From Thermoplasmatota archaeon (GTDB lineage Archaea; Thermoplasmatota; E2; DHVEG-1): a stretch of DNA of 38,333 bases. Shown piece after piece: positions 25,895-35,264 of the stretch; the stretch's first letter is position 1; every line of letters starts with the position of its first letter. The stretch lies in assembly GCA_030619765.1 (NCBI GenBank), contig JAUXAU010000025.1, positions 1 to 38,333 of the forward strand, given 5' to 3'. A model generated the notes under the pieces. That model worked only from the letters and a program-made list of their open reading frames with translations. It did no database searches and had not been told where the DNA came from. Made by a program: the position numbers and the translations under genes.

Positions 25895-27418
25895 TTATGT
25901 TAATGGTCCATTTTTCCAAAGCTCATCTTTAATCTTCCGACCTGTTTCTTGTTCCCAATCTTTTATTGAAATAGAGTGTTTCTCACGAATTTTATCTCCT
26001 ATTCCAAGACCATTATACGCACAGAATGGGACAATTCCTTCTAGGGTAGTGTAATGAATAACACATCTCTCTAATCGATCGATATTAAGATTAAATGAGT
26101 CCTGGAACCACATAGATCCAACAAATAGGCTCTTGTAGTGAAATCCTCGTAATGAATCATAGTTTCCACCAAGTGCTGCTTCTTTCAAGAGTTTTTTCAA
26201 ATCAAAGCCATGAGGTGCTTTTTCAGGATCAACAAAGTCATTGATATGCTTTAGAAACGAAGCTGCCACTCGAACCTTTTTCAGTGGTCCCTTGGTTTCA
26301 CTTTGTTTATTAATGAAATCTAATAGTCCTTCAACATCAATAAAACGTGTAATCGGCAAAGGTTTTCCATCTTCAAAAAAGATGTATGTTGCACCCCCAC
26401 AGCCAGGATGAGCAGTAAACTCTACCTGGGATTCTCCTTTTAATCCTTCAATCAGCTTTGAAACAGGGAATACAAACGGCACAGGGTAGAAATCATCTCT
26501 TGATATCTGGCCATCAAATTCATTTTCAATTTCTGCCATCATTTGTACGTAGTCGACCCGTTGAAGATCTCGTTTTTCATCTTTTATCTTTGTTATTCTG
26601 CCGCAGAAAGAAATCGGCTGAAAATTAACTCCGCGTACGATATCCATGTTGTCAAGAGCAAAGCGAACGATCTTTCCCGTCTCATGAAGGTTTTTACCAC
26701 CGATTAAGACGGGGACCAAGACAACCTTTAAATTTACTTTTCTTAGGTTTTCTATCGCCTTTTTACCCTGCTCTATCCACGGATTTGTCTTTTTTGTTAC
26801 TCCATCAAAACTCATGTATACAGTGTTAACCTTTTCATCTTTGAGTCGCTGGCAATATTCAACACTTTCAGCAAGTTTTATGCCATTAGTGTTTACTTGG
26901 ACATGCGTAAAACCGAGATCCTTTGCCATTCGTACAATGTTAAACAAGTCGTCTCTCACCGTCGGTTCTCCACCGGTTATTTGAATTGCTTTAGAACCCA
27001 CGGGTCGTTCGTTTCTTGCCTGGATCATTAACTCTTTGATCTGATCCAGGGTTGGTTCATAGACAACGCCAGAAGCACCTGCATTCATAAAACAGTAACT
27101 ACAGCGTAAATTACACCTATTTGTAATTAAAAGATTGGTCAAGACGCTCTGAGATTTATGTTCTGGATACAGTGCAGGGTAATCAAATAATTGTGTTTTT
27201 ACATCAGGAGCAGGCTCGCCAGTAACCTTGTATTTTATCCATTTTTTATAGATATCAACATCACTAAAATATATGTCCTTGAAAGAACCGTGTTTCTTAC
27301 ATGTTTTGGTAATCCATACCTTTCCATCTTCTTCAATAATTTTCGCATCTATCTTCTGGATTTTCCCTTCTTGATAGCATGCAGGACAGACGGATTTTAT
27401 TTTTTCTAATTCTTCCAT
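25895..27418 (-). CDS. tes: Radical SAM tetraether lipid synthase-like enzyme (Tes/MJ0619 family)
   Basis: The 507-residue protein has a Cys-rich N terminus (CPACYQEGKI, then KTCKKHGSF), a radical SAM domain with the CNLRCSYCFMNAGAS cluster motif (~residues 103-117) and QITGGEPTVRDDL, and further cysteines late (HPGCGGATYIFF; FCAYNGLGIGDKIREKH). This matches MJ0619 and its homologues in length and motif order. That family was shown to join the tails of two archaeol units into the C40 chains of GDGT membrane lipids. An older annotation of MJ0619 is a pterin methyltransferase. Extra cysteines fit auxiliary Fe-S clusters. The gene stands alone between gcvPB (convergent) and a secreted propeller. 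I am fairly sure of the family and moderately sure of the lipid role. Confidence 0.82.
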   Translation of the reverse strand: MEELEKIKSVCPACYQEGKIQKIDAKIIEEDGKVWITKTCKKHGSFKDIYFSDVDIYKKWIKYKVTGEPAPDVKTQLFDYPALYPEHKSQSVLTNLLITNRCNLRCSYCFMNAGASGVVYEPTLDQIKELMIQARNERPVGSKAIQITGGEPTVRDDLFNIVRMAKDLGFTHVQVNTNGIKLAESVEYCQRLKDEKVNTVYMSFDGVTKKTNPWIEQGKKAIENLRKVNLKVVLVPVLIGGKNLHETGKIVRFALDNMDIVRGVNFQPISFCGRITKIKDEKRDLQRVDYVQMMAEIENEFDGQISRDDFYPVPFVFPVSKLIEGLKGESQVEFTAHPGCGGATYIFFEDGKPLPITRFIDVEGLLDFINKQSETKGPLKKVRVAASFLKHINDFVDPEKAPHGFDLKKLLKEAALGGNYDSLRGFHYKSLFVGSMWFQDSFNLNIDRLERCVIHYTTLEGIVPFCAYNGLGIGDKIREKHSISIKDWEQETGRKIKDELWKNGPLT

Positions 27419-27638
27419 AGTTCATCAACCTTCAAGTGGATTTTGGGTATCCATGTACTGCTCTTTATAGATAAATATCTCCTATGGTAGAGGTTTAATA
27501 AATATATAAACACACTTAAAAACATAGAAATAAGAACAATACTTTAAATATTTGGGTCAAAAACTACTGAATCTTATAATTTTTTTGGTGCTTTGTGTTA
27601 TTATTTTAAGGAATTAAAAAATAAAAGTGGTTTTATTT

Positions 27639-29453
27639 TCAACCACTAGGATTTACCTTTATGAAGATGAAGAATACAAACCCATCTTGTTCTCGTATAG
27701 CTGAGCTTTCTGGTATCTCTGCAGTAACGGTTACCAATGTTGCCCCAAATCCAATGATTAAACTTGAAGTTGCAGTTATCTCTCCAAGTGCAGGAATATC
27801 ATCTGTTCCAGATGTTTCTTTGCCGATAAATGCGCCGCCTTCTAGTTTAATACTTCATTGTACACCAGTTGCTGCCGTGGCACCCTCATTTCTGATTTTT
27901 GCTTTTACTTTGAATAATCCACCAGTGATAGCACCAATTTCAAGTTTTGGTCCTTCAACAATAGTAATAGTGTGTGGTTCTGACCAGTCACTTTCACGTC
28001 TTCCATCATGAGCCTTAGCCCTTATTTCATAATCGCCTATTTCTATCCATGTGTGGGATGCATCCACGATTGCTCCTGAAGCATAAGGTCCCTGCCACCC
28101 GCTATTGGTTCCATCGCCCCAGTCAAACAAATAGTAGACGTCATCTCCCTCAGGGTCGGTGGTTGAGGTATCAAATGTGTATTCAACTCCTACAATGCCT
28201 TCAGAAGGCCCATCAGGTTCTGATGGTATTTCTGGTGGTTCATTTGGTGTTCCAAAAGCGTAAATATATCCATACTCTCCAGCGCCAACATAGACATTAC
28301 CATAGGCTACTGCGGGAGCAGAATAAGTACCATACGTACCACCAAAAGGACCATCCCAAATAACTTCACCTGAATATGCATCAAGACACACTAATTTCGA
28401 TAAAGTACCAAGACCACCAACTGGAATAAAAACCTTATCATCAGCAACCGCAACATCATTCACCATATAACCTATTGATATGGATTCCCAGATTAAATCT
28501 CCAGTTTCAGGGTCAAAGCAATAAACTTTACCATCATCATTTCCAACGTACACATTCCCATAAGCGATAGCTGGAGAACAATGTATATCACCATTTGGAT
28601 AAGTCCACAATTCATCACCATTTTCAGCATCTAAACAGTATAGCTTATCATAATTTGTGTAGACTCTATTATTGAAAACAGCTGCAGATCCCCAGTCAGA
28701 TTTATCCGGAGAATTCCAGATTTCAGCACCTGTTTCTGCATTTAAACAGTAGAAATACCATCCGTTGCCAATGTATACCTTTCCATCAACAATAGCAGGG
28801 GTACAAGCTTGATAGGATGTTGTTGGGTCATGGACCCATATTATCTCACCAGTAGTTGCGTTCAAACAGTAAAACCCATTTTTATCCCCAAGAGAACAAC
28901 CAAAATATAACTTATCCCCAACAACCATTGGGCCACAATGACCATATGATTCGAAGTCCCATAGCAAATCTCCATTATTGGCATCATAACAATATAGATT
29001 AAAGTAAGTTCCAAGAACGTATACTCTATCGTTTGCAACGGTTGGAGAACCAAAGACGAACTCATCAGGGATATTAGTTTTCCATATTTCATCACCAGTG
29101 AAAGGATTTAAACACCAAAGGTCAGCACCACCTACACCAGCATAATTATCCCCAACGATGTAGAGTCTCTCATCTTTAAGGGTAGGATTTGAATCAACCC
29201 AATCACCGATGTATTTACTCCATAGAACAGTGTCATCATCTGGTGCCAGGGAAGGTGAATAACCTGAATTATTCAGGTCATGTCTAAACATCGGCCATTC
29301 AAATAATCCGTTTAAAGGTACTGAACGTTCTAAATTAGACCTTGTGTATTTTTCATTTAAACTATTTCTATTCTTATCAGTTCCTACGACAGAGAAAGCG
29401 GCGGCTGTTATCAATAACGTGCAAACAATAAATCCAACTACTTTCCTTTGCAT
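27639..29453 (-). pseudogene. Secreted PQQ-type propeller with PKD and CARDB-like domains, interrupted by one TGA
   Basis: Translation from the ATG at 29453 (GGGAGG upstream) gives a signal peptide (residues ~6-24), then a PQQ-like propeller with at least seven blade ends (TGDEIW, NGDLLW, TGEIIW, TGAEIW, NGDELW, TGDLIW, SGEVIW), residues ~50-400. A PKD domain follows (~405-495, YLFDWGDGTNSGWQGPYASG), then the start of the shared C-terminal domain. At 27857-27855 a TGA follows GATAATGVQ, ending the product at 532 residues. The same frame continues for 71 more sense codons with SIKLEGGAFIGKETSG and FFIFIKVNPSG to a TGA at 27639. The neighbour at 29701 has Trp at this position (ATNVQWSITLDGG), so a single TGG-to-TGA change explains it. 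A 532-residue product lacking its last strands may still be made. Confidence 0.78.
27855..27857 (-). other. In-frame TGA replacing a conserved Trp codon
   Basis: This TGA sits between VQ and SIKLEGG in the C-terminal domain of the PQQ propeller protein. The paralogous domain in the C25 peptidase reads VQWSITLDGG. Everything downstream stays in frame and conserved to the expected C terminus, so one base separates this from a complete gene. TGG encodes Trp throughout the other genes, and TGA ends the first tadA gene in a clean ATGA overlap. Genome-wide recoding is therefore not supported. Confidence 0.75.
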
Positions 29454-29700
29454 AATATTATTGCCTCCCTTTGATTTTTATAATAAGTAAAACATATATA
29501 AAATTAACTGAGGTCAAATGAAATATATTTTTGCAACATCCGTAACAATATACTTCAAATTATTTTATTACACAAAGCATTTTTTTAGGCAAATCTTTAA
29601 AATATTTCTATACCAAAAAGAGCATGATTTCTTTTGATAGTCCTCTATACTACAAGTATAAAAGAATGAAAAAAGGGGAGATTCCCTTTTTATAATTGTA

Positions 29701-32376
29701 TTATATACCGCCGCCTGGGTTAATCTTTATAAAAAACAGCAATACAGTTGCACCTTGTGTTCTTGTATCTGTACCTTCTAATATCTCTGCTGTAACCGTT
29801 ACCTGTGTCTTTCCGAATCCTAATATTAAACCTGAATTTATAGGTTCGCTTCCGCCTGGAGGAATACTAGGTATCTCACCGTTACTTTCTTTGCCCATTA
29901 ATATTGTACCACCATCTAAAGTGATGCTCCACTGTACATTTGTTGCTTCAACCTCACCATTGTTTTTTATTAATGTGTTCGCCTTAAGGAATCCGCCAGA
30001 GATAACGCCTATATTCACTATTGGTGCTTGAAGAATGTGGATAGATGATGGATCTGACCAGCCGCTTTCACCACCTTTAGCATCTTTGGCTTTCACTCTT
30101 ACTTCATAGTCTCCTGGAAATTTCCACGAATGATATCCCTCTGCTGTCTCTCCAGAGGCATATGGTCCTATCCAATTACTAAATGAACCATCTCCCCAAT
30201 CAAACTTGTAAAAGATTTGATCTTCTTCTGGGTCTGTGGTACTACTAGAGAACGTATATTCTATATTAGTTATTCCTTCGATTGGTCCATCTGGTTTGTT
30301 AGGAGTCTCGGGGGTAGCGTTTGGGGGCTTAAGCTGTTGTGCAGGATCGGCAAATAACAAACATCCTTGAATAACCGCCCGCCATGTTCCAGTTGAATAA
30401 TCCCAGTTAATCGTTGGAGCCATTCTATCTTTAGAAAAGGCATGTGCTTTTCCAAGTTGCCAGTTATCAGTGCTCCCTGATTTATTTTCGACATCTAGGA
30501 AGTAGGACCAAAATTCTTTTGTCTGGAATGCGCTACTCGAATTTGTGGTATAAAAATTGCCCCAGCCATAACATGTGTTATATACTACACCAAAAGCTAA
30601 CTCAGTATCGCTGTGGAATAGCATAGAGTGAAGGACACCGTCATCTGATGCATCCATATCGCCGCAGTGGCATCCGTAGTCATGAAGGAAGAATGGTTTC
30701 GTGTTATGGTAATCGGACTCCCAGCTGCTTGAACCAACATCTAGTGACATCTGGGAATTTGCGTGAGCGATACCACTCATTAATGTCACTTGATCATTGT
30801 TGATATCATTCTTCAACCCTGCTATTGCTACATACTCTGATCCTCCTTGCCAGCCAGGGTTTGGTGGTTCCGCAGTCCACATAACCGAAAGATTGTACTG
30901 AACGCCAGGGTTTACTGCATTCCACGTTTCAAACCCATATTGGAAACCAGCCCAAGTAGGAAATGGACCATCAGCATGAGGGTCTGGACCAAGCCAATCG
31001 TCTGTACCTTTTATTGCGCTATAATCCATGAAGTCGTCACCCTGGCACTGCCATCCTGTATCCCCTCCATAAAATGCTGCGTTATCTAAATAGTCAATAT
31101 CACCACTATCGGCGTAATAAAAGCTCTTGGTCATCCAGTTGGACACATCCTGCGGATTATCACAAGTTATACGACCAATGAAAATCTCAGCATACAAATC
31201 AAAACCACTGTCACCTTCTTCACCCCAATAATTATCATGATCCTCATTGAACGTACTATCTAGATTACTCCAGTAGATATCAGAATCAATGTTACCTTCA
31301 TAATTAGTTTTCATATGACGAGCTGGGATCCATTCATCATCGCCACCGATGAAGATATAATCAGTTCCCCAGTCCTGATATGCATCCCTACTAAACTCTC
31401 TTATGTGAGCTCCAAGGTCATTAAAAAGCGGATCTGAACTATGATAATCAGAACATGCATCAATATCCTGGATTGTCACAAGAGTACAGCTTAAACCATC
31501 ATCAGTCTCATGTTTATCCATAAGACTCTCCCAGTTATATGGAGTAGAGCTTCCTGTAGACCAATAGTCAAGACCATTATGTGTCGTGGTAATAATGACA
31601 TAGTCATAATCACCACTGGGGTCACAAAGGCCGCCAGGATAATCTAATGTGCCTATATTTCCAGTGTATAAATCTGTTACTTCAGGATTGTATACCAGTG
31701 TTTCAACCCATTCTTTGTCATTCTGGCTGTTTCTAAAAAACTGATTTACCTCCTGGGTCTCCTCAAAGTCAATAGTAACAGTTATCTCAGGATATAAGAA
31801 AATTTTACCCTCATCTGGAATATATTGCACAGGGTTGAGCGCCATATCCAGAATAGCATATCCACGAGAATATCCAATATGGTAGTCTTCATGTATGGCA
31901 GAAGGGTATAATGCATCAGAAGCATATAACGCGATATCGATTTTAAACTCCTGTGGTTCGGTACTACCAATTGGCACCGATTCCTGATATGGAAAAACAG
32001 GTTTCTGTTTCAAATCAATACTTCCCAAATCAATTTCAATAGGATTACCGATAACAGTGACATCAGCTACTGTTTTCATAGGTGGAAGTAGAAGCTTGAT
32101 AAATTTAACGGGCAATGAGGGTTCGCCTGCCTGTCTACCCATTGCCATACATCCAGGCATGTTTAAATTTGTGTATAAAGAATTATCTGCTTCTACCGTT
32201 TGGAAGTTAGGTTCTATAAATAGAAAAGAATAGCTAAGTCTATTCTCAGTTGAGGCAACTGTTTCAAATGAAGTTGTAGTTGTCGCTGATAAAGCTGTTG
32301 TTATTAAGAGAATACATACAGCTAGAGATATACAGCCTCTATTTAAAATTCTTTTTTTATTATTTAAAATACTCAT
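29701..32376 (-). CDS. Gingipain-like C25 cysteine peptidase with PKD and CARDB-like domains
   Basis: The 891-residue exported protein has, in order: a signal peptide (~10-31), a C25 propeptide (~60-240, ending at a strand IFLYPEITVTIDFEE), a catalytic domain (~255-660) and a PKD domain (~695-785, KFDWGDGSFSNWIGPYASG). A CARDB-like C-terminal domain (~787-891) ends VLLFFIKINPGGGI. Candidate catalytic residues are a His in FLHDYGCHCGDMD (~564-569) and the Cys in VVYNTCYGWGNF (~600), matching the His then Cys order of gingipains. Acidic loops (DSGDIDYLDN, DEDHDNYWGEEGDSG-like) may bind calcium. The likely role is extracellular protein degradation, with the propeptide removed on activation. Only the C25 fragment at 1-676 is similar in this window. 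Confidence 0.87.
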   Translation of the reverse strand: MSILNNKKRILNRGCISLAVCILLITTALSATTTTSFETVASTENRLSYSFLFIEPNFQTVEADNSLYTNLNMPGCMAMGRQAGEPSLPVKFIKLLLPPMKTVADVTVIGNPIEIDLGSIDLKQKPVFPYQESVPIGSTEPQEFKIDIALYASDALYPSAIHEDYHIGYSRGYAILDMALNPVQYIPDEGKIFLYPEITVTIDFEETQEVNQFFRNSQNDKEWVETLVYNPEVTDLYTGNIGTLDYPGGLCDPSGDYDYVIITTTHNGLDYWSTGSSTPYNWESLMDKHETDDGLSCTLVTIQDIDACSDYHSSDPLFNDLGAHIREFSRDAYQDWGTDYIFIGGDDEWIPARHMKTNYEGNIDSDIYWSNLDSTFNEDHDNYWGEEGDSGFDLYAEIFIGRITCDNPQDVSNWMTKSFYYADSGDIDYLDNAAFYGGDTGWQCQGDDFMDYSAIKGTDDWLGPDPHADGPFPTWAGFQYGFETWNAVNPGVQYNLSVMWTAEPPNPGWQGGSEYVAIAGLKNDINNDQVTLMSGIAHANSQMSLDVGSSSWESDYHNTKPFFLHDYGCHCGDMDASDDGVLHSMLFHSDTELAFGVVYNTCYGWGNFYTTNSSSAFQTKEFWSYFLDVENKSGSTDNWQLGKAHAFSKDRMAPTINWDYSTGTWRAVIQGCLLFADPAQQLKPPNATPETPNKPDGPIEGITNIEYTFSSSTTDPEEDQIFYKFDWGDGSFSNWIGPYASGETAEGYHSWKFPGDYEVRVKAKDAKGGESGWSDPSSIHILQAPIVNIGVISGGFLKANTLIKNNGEVEATNVQWSITLDGGTILMGKESNGEIPSIPPGGSEPINSGLILGFGKTQVTVTAEILEGTDTRTQGATVLLFFIKINPGGGI

Positions 32377-32682
32377 ATTTAATCCCGAAACATAAATATC
32401 AAGTAATTATATTTAACTCTTTGGGTATCTTTGGATTCAAATATTCTGATAAATTTTAATAAACTCTAACCTTTGTCTAAAAATTAGGATATGATGCGGC
32501 AGGTCGGATGAGAAAAAATGGAGTCCAGGCCTACCGTACCGGTGTTCAGGGCGACATTGTGAAACTTATATAAAAGATTAATCTGTTAAAATGTCATTTT
32601 GACAAAATTACATTTTTCTTGCGATGCTATTTTCAAAAGCAGTAATTATAAAGATGCAATTAAACAATTGAAGGAATCTTAA
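32377..32682. other. Intergenic region with a small GC-rich island and hairpin
   Basis: These 306 bases hold no clear gene. At about 32493-32558 the base composition rises sharply against the AT-rich surroundings. Inside, ACCG-TAC-CGGT (32533-32543) forms a hairpin that can extend through CCT/AGG with a bulge. A strong TATA-like element (TTTATATAAG on the minus strand, 32574-32565) flanks the island. GC-rich islands in AT-rich archaeal genomes often mark structured RNAs, but I cannot match this to tRNA, box C/D or H/ACA consensus. It could also belong to the leader of the downstream peptidase gene. Confidence 0.3.
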
Positions 32683-33354
32683 TTACAAACCCGAGGCGAG
32701 ATCTCTTATCACACTTTCTTTATCTTTTGCCTTTACAATACCACTTGCTAGAAGAACTCCTTCTGCACCAAGTTCTATTGACTTTGCAACATCCCTTCCA
32801 TTTTTTACCCCTGCCCCACAAAGAACCTTAACATTTTTATTAATATCTTTTACGGTATCCACTGAACCACTAACAATATCTGGATCAGCTGTTGTAACAG
32901 ATATATCGCCTCCAATAAGTTCTGGAGGTTCTACTGCTATAAAATTTGGTGAAAATACTGCAGCTGCTTTTGATGTTAAAATATTGTTTGTGCATACTAT
33001 ATGATCTAAATTTAATTCTTTTGCCCGAGTTACACAAAAGTCAATGTCCGCTAGTTTCAATCTATGTTCGCTGTGATTTATCAGAGTTCCTACGGCTCCT
33101 GTTTCCTTTACTGATTCAGGTAATGTCCATCCTGTATGACTTCCTGGCGTAATGGGATCAATGTGTTCTGCAAACACTGGAATTTTTACTTTTTCTGCAC
33201 ATGTTGAAATATCTGTGGCTTGTACTGCAATAGCCATACTAACACCAATTTCCTGTGATATTCTATCCATTAATTGGGCAATTTCTAACGCTTTAATACC
33301 TGTAGCTTCAGCATAAGTTTTTACATTTAGAACAATGGTTGGTGTTTTTAACAT
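32683..33354 (-). CDS. tpiA: Triosephosphate isomerase, archaeal type
   Basis: The 223-residue TIM barrel interconverts dihydroxyacetone phosphate and glyceraldehyde 3-phosphate. Visible signatures are VLNVKTYAEATG at the N terminus (substrate Asn and Lys), TLINHSEHR with the catalytic His, the catalytic Glu in FIAVEPPELIGGD, and the phosphate-binding LCGAGVKNGRDV and GVLLASGIVKAKD. The shortened form of ~225 residues is typical of archaea, as against ~250 in bacteria. GAGGAGAAACAC precedes the ATG. It stands alone between intergenic regions. Confidence 0.95.
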   Translation of the reverse strand: MLKTPTIVLNVKTYAEATGIKALEIAQLMDRISQEIGVSMAIAVQATDISTCAEKVKIPVFAEHIDPITPGSHTGWTLPESVKETGAVGTLINHSEHRLKLADIDFCVTRAKELNLDHIVCTNNILTSKAAAVFSPNFIAVEPPELIGGDISVTTADPDIVSGSVDTVKDINKNVKVLCGAGVKNGRDVAKSIELGAEGVLLASGIVKAKDKESVIRDLASGL

Positions 33355-33491
33355 GTGTTTCTCCTCAAATTTATGTAACCAGTAATAAACGAACCCAATA
33401 AATATCTTTCATTGCCCCTAAAATTTAATATTGAATAAAAATAAAAGAAGTGAAAGGAAATTTTCAAGTAAAAATTTAAAAAATTTTAGGT

Positions 33492-33827
33492 TTATATATC
33501 TAAACTTCCTCTAAATGTCCCAATTATGTAGAACTTACCAAAATATCCTTTGAAATTGTTTGGTATTTGAATGCGCTGAAATTTAACTATTCCGTGGGTT
33601 ATTCCATCAAGATAGATCGTTCGGAAGCTTAACCGTAGTGCAAGAAAATTAATTGTTTTTCCATCTTGAGATATCCTTGGATATAAAACTATTCCCCTTA
33701 TTATCGTTTTATCAAATATGCCTGTTGTTTCGCACTTAGATCCAACCTCGGAATTCAATCCTGCTGCTATTGGTATCGTTGCTAACATCATCATGCAGAC
33801 CAATATACCTATCGCCTTTGACTTCAT
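33492..33827 (-). CDS. Small secreted protein, 111 residues, function unknown
   Basis: The start is taken at the ATG at 33827, which begins a signal peptide (MKSKAIGILVCMMMLATIPI). AGGGGT lies about ten bases upstream. A longer frame reaches 33863 but would put a polar stretch before the signal. The mature part (~85 residues) is beta-rich and basic, with IIRGIVLYPRISQDGKTINF and IYLDGITHGIVKFQRIQIPN; I recognise no family. The signal resembles that of the propeller at 36697 (MKRKIVGILVCMLLIVTAVP). It is probably exported. Confidence 0.65.
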   Translation of the reverse strand: MKSKAIGILVCMMMLATIPIAAGLNSEVGSKCETTGIFDKTIIRGIVLYPRISQDGKTINFLALRLSFRTIYLDGITHGIVKFQRIQIPNNFKGYFGKFYIIGTFRGSLDI

Positions 33828-34016
33828 ATCAATTATACCCCTTTTATTTTGTTGTTTTGTCATAGTTAATTTGTGTCATATATATATTTTTCGTATAAAA
33901 TATGTCATGTTAAATAAAAAAAACTTACTGATATATTGCTCGTCTTAATACTATATTTTTTGTTATTAACTAATCATTAAGAATAAATACTCATTGCCTT
34001 TTCAGTGTCTCTTGCT

Positions 34017-34949
34017 ATGAAAATCCAAACTGAATGTGTTCCTTGTCTGTTAAAAAGAATCATATTTGAAGCAAAGCAAAGTACCAATAATAAAACACTA
34101 CAAACTAAAGCGATAAGAAATGCCTGTAAGATGCTTTCTGAAATCTATGATCCAAACGAATGCAGTGCAATAATCGCTACAAAGGTTCACAAAATGGTTT
34201 ATGAAACTTTAAATGATGAAGATCCTTATGCTGAGTTAAAAATTGATAGCAACCTAATTGCAAAATCCTTGCTTCCAAAGATGGAAGAACTCATTAAAAA
34301 ATCTGATGATCCATTAAAAACTAGCATGCTCTGTTCTATTATTGGAAACATGATGGATTTTGGCATTGAGGGAGCAAGTACCGATCCTAAAATGTTAAAA
34401 GATATCTTTGAAAAGATATATTCCGATGGATTGGGATATGATGATTATCCAAAATTAAAGAAGCATTTGAAAAAAGCAAAACGTGTTATTCTTTTTACCG
34501 ACAACTGTGGAGAAATTGTTTTTGATAAAGTTCTTTGTCGTGAACTAAAGAAATTTAACCCAAGTTCCTTTATCACTATTGTTGTTAGAGGAAAGCCAAT
34601 AATAAGCGATGCAACACTTGAGGATGTTCAGGAATTGAATTTTAAAGAGGTAGTTGATGAGATTTTGACAACAGGTTGTTTTGCTATAGGCGTGGACTTT
34701 AACTCGCTACCTCCAAAATTAGAGGGAGCTATAAAACGTGCTGATATAATTATTTGCAAGGGTATGGCAAATTACGAAGCTTTTTCTGAAACAAAGTACG
34801 GGCCCATTGCTTATCTGTTAAGAACAAAATGTAGTGCTATTGCAAATTCTATGGAAATTTCACTCGATGTTAATGCAATAAAACTTGTGTCGGCAATAAT
34901 GTTATTTTCTATTTTCTCGATTTTTCCTCTAATTTCTAATAGTATATAA
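34017..34949 (+). CDS. DUF89/ARMT1-like metal-dependent phosphatase
   Basis: I choose the ATG at 34017, starting MKIQTECVPCLLKRIIFEAK, the conserved opening of archaeal DUF89 proteins with its Cys-x2-Cys. A GTG four codons upstream has no better support. The 310-residue product contains SIIGNMMDFGIEG (~residue 107), the metal-site motif FTDNCGEIVFDKVL (~160), VVRGKPIISDATLED, and CKGMANYEAFSE (~245). DUF89 proteins are metal-dependent damage-control phosphatases acting on over-reactive sugar or cofactor phosphates; the specific substrate here is unknown. The last ~20 residues (IMLFSIFSIFPLISNSI) are unusually hydrophobic. No ribosome binding site is seen, so the message may be leaderless. Confidence 0.85.
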   Translation: MKIQTECVPCLLKRIIFEAKQSTNNKTLQTKAIRNACKMLSEIYDPNECSAIIATKVHKMVYETLNDEDPYAELKIDSNLIAKSLLPKMEELIKKSDDPLKTSMLCSIIGNMMDFGIEGASTDPKMLKDIFEKIYSDGLGYDDYPKLKKHLKKAKRVILFTDNCGEIVFDKVLCRELKKFNPSSFITIVVRGKPIISDATLEDVQELNFKEVVDEILTTGCFAIGVDFNSLPPKLEGAIKRADIIICKGMANYEAFSETKYGPIAYLLRTKCSAIANSMEISLDVNAIKLVSAIMLFSIFSIFPLISNSI

Positions 34950-35066
34950 ACTTAACCCACTCGGGACTGCGATTATAAAAATATGCTCGAATATGGTCAT
35001 TGATTTCACTAACAAAATTTTAGGATTTTCGCCGATTTTTTATGCAAAACAAAAATATTAAATATT

Positions 35067-35090
35067 ATTCATATGATTAGTCATATGAAT
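35067..35090. promoter_or_regulatory. Perfect 10-bp inverted repeat, likely operator of the small AbrB-like gene
   Basis: ATTCATATGA (35067-35076) and TCATATGAAT (35081-35090) are exact inverted copies separated by TTAG. The repeat ends three bases before the ATG at 35094, and an AT-rich TATA-like stretch (35055-35066) lies just upstream. It would therefore cover the transcription start of a leaderless message, a classic position for autorepression. A hairpin acting at the RNA level is less likely given its place. Confidence 0.6.
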
Positions 35091-35093
35091 TAA

Positions 35094-35264
35094 ATGAAAA
35101 AATATCGACAAAAAACAATAAGAAAATTACAAAAAACAAATAAAAATCAATGGATAATAACCTTACCAAAGGATTGGATTAAATTCTTAAACGCAAAACA
35201 AAAAGAAGAATTTGAGTGGATCCTTATCAATAAAGATGAACTTCAATTAAAAAGAGTTAAATGA
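35094..35264 (+). CDS. Small AbrB/SpoVT-like (PhoU N-terminal type) DNA-binding protein, 56 residues
   Basis: The frame encodes MKKYRQKTIRKLQKTNKNQW, then IITLPKDWIKFLN and a strand ending DELQLKRVK. RKLQKT...ITLPKDW is the swapped-hairpin AbrB pattern also found at the N terminus of archaeal PhoU-like regulators (RKxQxTG...SLPKxW). Such small proteins bind DNA as dimers and often repress their own gene. A perfect inverted repeat lies directly upstream (35067-35090). The stop overlaps the next tiny frame by ATGA. There is no PhoU domain, so it is either a stand-alone regulator or a fragment of one. Confidence 0.6.
   Translation: MKKYRQKTIRKLQKTNKNQWIITLPKDWIKFLNAKQKEEFEWILINKDELQLKRVK

Noticed and set aside
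27855..27857. TGA as a selenocysteine or genome-wide recoded codon
   Set aside because: The paralogous position is Trp, no SECIS-like structure is evident, and TGA serves as a clean stop in the first tadA gene while TGG is used for Trp elsewhere.
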